Source of the DNA: JBBDMW01 sp040878005
Lineage (GTDB): Bacteria; Chloroflexota; Dehalococcoidia; Lucifugimonadales; Lucifugimonadaceae
Reading direction: 5' to 3'
Length of the DNA: 52,607 bases
Assembly (NCBI GenBank): GCA_040878005.1
Contig: JBBDMW010000061.1
Coordinates: 1 to 52,607, forward strand
Within the stretch, counting starts at the first letter, position 1. Each line of letters begins with the position of its first letter. Below, in pieces: positions 51,109 to 52,607 of this stretch. A model generated the notes under the pieces. It did not search any database. It was not told where the DNA came from and saw nothing but the letters and a program-made list of their open reading frames with translations. Made by a program: the position numbers and the translations under genes.

Positions 51109-51570
51109 TGGGTGAGCAGTCCCAAGTCCACATGACCTGGCATCCTGGACCGCCCGAAGTGGGCGCTTGTACAAGTCCTGGGCCGCGCAGGTCGGGACTC
51201 ACGTACTTTAGTAAGCGGCTGATCCTTATGGATCCCACAAGGACGTCGCACTGGAAACGTGGATGCGCAAGGGTCTTGATCCGGTGATTAGCCCCATCCA
51301 TCGTGGCAGCCGCGGTTCTGACACGCGGCACACATCAAGCTGCTGAATCTATGCTACCGACTGCATTCCGGATTCAACGCCCTCTGTCCGGGGCGCCGCG
51401 GCGTATGGGAATTGACGGATGTCCAAGCCGCGTTGTTCCAGTTCAGCAAGGATGGCGGACTGTTGGCAGCAGGGCAGGCTAGGACGTTAAACGCTTCAAC
51501 TGGAGCGGCCTCGACATAACGAACCCGTCGCCCTCCGGAAGCTCGACCTCTCATGGCAGTCAACCACCTC
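51109..51570. other. Intergenic region without a supported gene
   Basis: Open frames on both strands are short and lack ribosome binding sites or family resemblance. No terminal inverted repeats or transposase remnants are visible. It may hold further decayed sequence beyond the glycosidase-like fragment. Confidence 0.45.
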
Positions 51571-52218
51571 TTATGGCGCGGAGGGACGAAAGACGCGCTC
51601 TGCCTTTACAGTCCAATGCGGACCTTTATCTCTTGAAGTTCCGTCTTCGGTGCACCGCACTATTTTTTGCATGTCAGAAGGTACCGGCATTCGCACCCAT
51701 GCCACTTGGCCATCCTTGTCAAGCATCCACGGCGGGCATTCGGAGTACTTGAGGCGTCGAGGCATCATCGGCGACGCGAATACAAAATGTGGCGCCACCT
51801 GTTTGGCCTCTGGCACTTGGAAAGCTGCGGACAGTCTTTCGGTCTTAGATTTGAACTGGCTGTTGGAATAGCTGGTGACACCCTTGGCCTCCAGCATGAT
51901 CACGTGGGATTTTTCATCGGTGTCAAAGGCCACAAGCAGATCAATATCTTGTTGAGTGCCGGTGATGAGGCGGTTGTCTCGGGGATGAGGGCCCGGATCG
52001 CCAGACGTAGCGGCCAGGTGAATGCCGGCAAACAGCCAATCAAGGTGATAGTCCATAGCGACAAATGCGTCTTTGGGAATGGCCAGCCCAAGCACGTCGG
52101 ATAGATTCTGGCGGAAGTCATCCCCCAGGCGGAACGCTTCATTATCCAGCGCCAGGCCAATCAGGAAGAACCGCTCCTTGCGGTTCAGACGCCGCAGGTA
52201 TGGAACTAGATTCGGCAC
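51571..52218 (-). CDS. Hypothetical protein with PD-(D/E)XK nuclease-like motif
   Basis: 215 residues from GTG 52218, which has GAGGAGA seven bases upstream; a frame starting at 52332 is not supported. The N-terminal half is helical (YLRRLNRKERFFLIGLALDN, 7-26). The centre has D93 in DIDLLVAFDT and E110-x-K112 in VIMLEAKG, the spacing of a PD-(D/E)XK active site with beta-strand context. A C-terminal region with WMLDKDGQVAWVRM could bind substrate. It could be a nuclease or a nuclease-fold protein; no methyltransferase or toxin/antitoxin partner is adjacent. Confidence 0.72.
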   Translation of the reverse strand: MPNLVPYLRRLNRKERFFLIGLALDNEAFRLGDDFRQNLSDVLGLAIPKDAFVAMDYHLDWLFAGIHLAATSGDPGPHPRDNRLITGTQQDIDLLVAFDTDEKSHVIMLEAKGVTSYSNSQFKSKTERLSAAFQVPEAKQVAPHFVFASPMMPRRLKYSECPPWMLDKDGQVAWVRMPVPSDMQKIVRCTEDGTSRDKGPHWTVKAERVFRPSAP

Positions 52219-52509
52219 TGTGGCTCTCCTCTGCTTGTCCCGCTGGCCGGACCGTCTTGCAGTCGTGCCGTAGGCAGTTGAACATCTTCCGGTGGACCCG
52301 GGCACCTTATACATGCCCGGCCGCCATTGCAAACATCGTCCAGAACATCGGCATCCACACCGGCACCCATATTCGAGATTCGAGTCGGGGAACGATAAAG
52401 GCTAGTAGCCGTCACTTCATTGGGTGTGCCACGGGCCGGAACTGTGAGAAACGCATAGAAAACTGAATCGTCCAACCCCGTGCACCACCGGGGCGGACCT
52501 ATCAGCCAC
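52219..52509. other. Intergenic region at the right end
   Basis: No gene, RNA or strong hairpin is evident between the PD-(D/E)XK-like gene and the partial membrane gene. Confidence 0.4.
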
Positions 52510-52607
52510 TCATCGTCCTACCTCTACGCGGCGTTGCGGCCGCCGCAGGAAGAAGTACAGGGCGGCCCCAATCACGTTCGTGATGGCAATGATGATCACC
52601 CACACGA
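52510..52607 (-). CDS. Partial PLD nuclease N-terminal-type membrane protein (C-terminal end only)
   Basis: The last 32 codons are visible on the minus strand, entering from beyond the right edge: VWVIIIAITNVIGAALYFFL, then RRPQRR and a TGA at 52512-52510. The pattern is the second membrane helix of PLDc_N (cardiolipin-synthase N-terminal-like) proteins, which have two short helices. The rest of the gene is outside the window, so the call is tentative. Confidence 0.6.
   Translation of the reverse strand, partial: VWVIIIAITNVIGAALYFFLRRPQRRVEVGR

Overview
The window is GC-rich bacterial chromosome with dense, mostly operonic genes and frequent GTG/TTG starts. It is most likely from a Chloroflexota genome, perhaps a Dehalococcoidia/SAR202-type lineage. 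This is inferred from the mix of genes: a bacterial rRNA/tuf/ribosomal-protein core, an F420 gene, an archaellin-like protein, DUF3179 and DUF2723 proteins, an LPxTG-type surface protein and cobalamin salvage. No marker in the window settles the taxonomy.

Layout. 1-920: 3' end of a 23S rRNA, a tRNA-fMet inside the 23S-5S spacer and held between a perfect inverted repeat, then 5S rRNA and a terminator. 1.2-9.7 kb: rpsA-clpC, a PKD-type lipoprotein, then radA-larE-larC (larE and larC assemble the nickel-pincer cofactor; larB is not here). 9.8-15.2 kb: tRNA-Thr, tRNA-Tyr, tRNA-Thr, tuf, rpmG, secE, nusG, rplK, rplA, rplJ, rplL, the classic tufB-rif order, with an attenuator ahead of rplJ. 15.2-24.8 kb: mixed metabolic genes (a small ORF overlapping an amidase, SDR, LPxTG-type surface protein, DUF2723 membrane protein, mannonate dehydratase-like enzyme, cofE, small zinc-ribbon protein, SufR-like regulator). 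A gene-free stretch at 17.7-18.45 kb carries an orphan mini-ORF with three consecutive Trp codons.

24.9-37.6 kb is a cobalamin region. A cobalamin riboswitch leads btuC-btuF-btuD for corrinoid import. Facing it on the minus strand are the late-pathway genes cobU, cobQ, cobC, cobD, cobS, cobT and cobO, followed by mobA and a DUF3179 protein. No corrin-ring genes are present, so the picture is import and remodelling of corrinoids rather than full synthesis here. Two oddities are clear from the sequence: BtuC has a 99-bp in-frame tandem duplication, and cobC has no ATG/GTG/TTG start but a well-placed Shine-Dalgarno before an ATC codon.

37.9-42.2 kb: a plus-strand run of small-molecule enzymes (RraA-like, cyclophilin-like, GNAT, TenA, zinc alcohol dehydrogenase, bicupin). 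42.2-46.2 kb: two tandem paralogous 14-TM MFS transporters and an archaellin-like gene, all minus strand. 46.3-52.6 kb: methyltransferase, stand-alone Lrp/AsnC RAM domain, FAD oxidoreductase, CrcB, a PadR-SRPBCC pair with a clear palindromic operator inside its promoter, a frameshifted glycosidase-like fragment, a PD-(D/E)XK-like protein, and the cut-off end of a PLD-N-type membrane protein at the right edge. I saw no CRISPR array, insertion sequence, prophage or plasmid origin.
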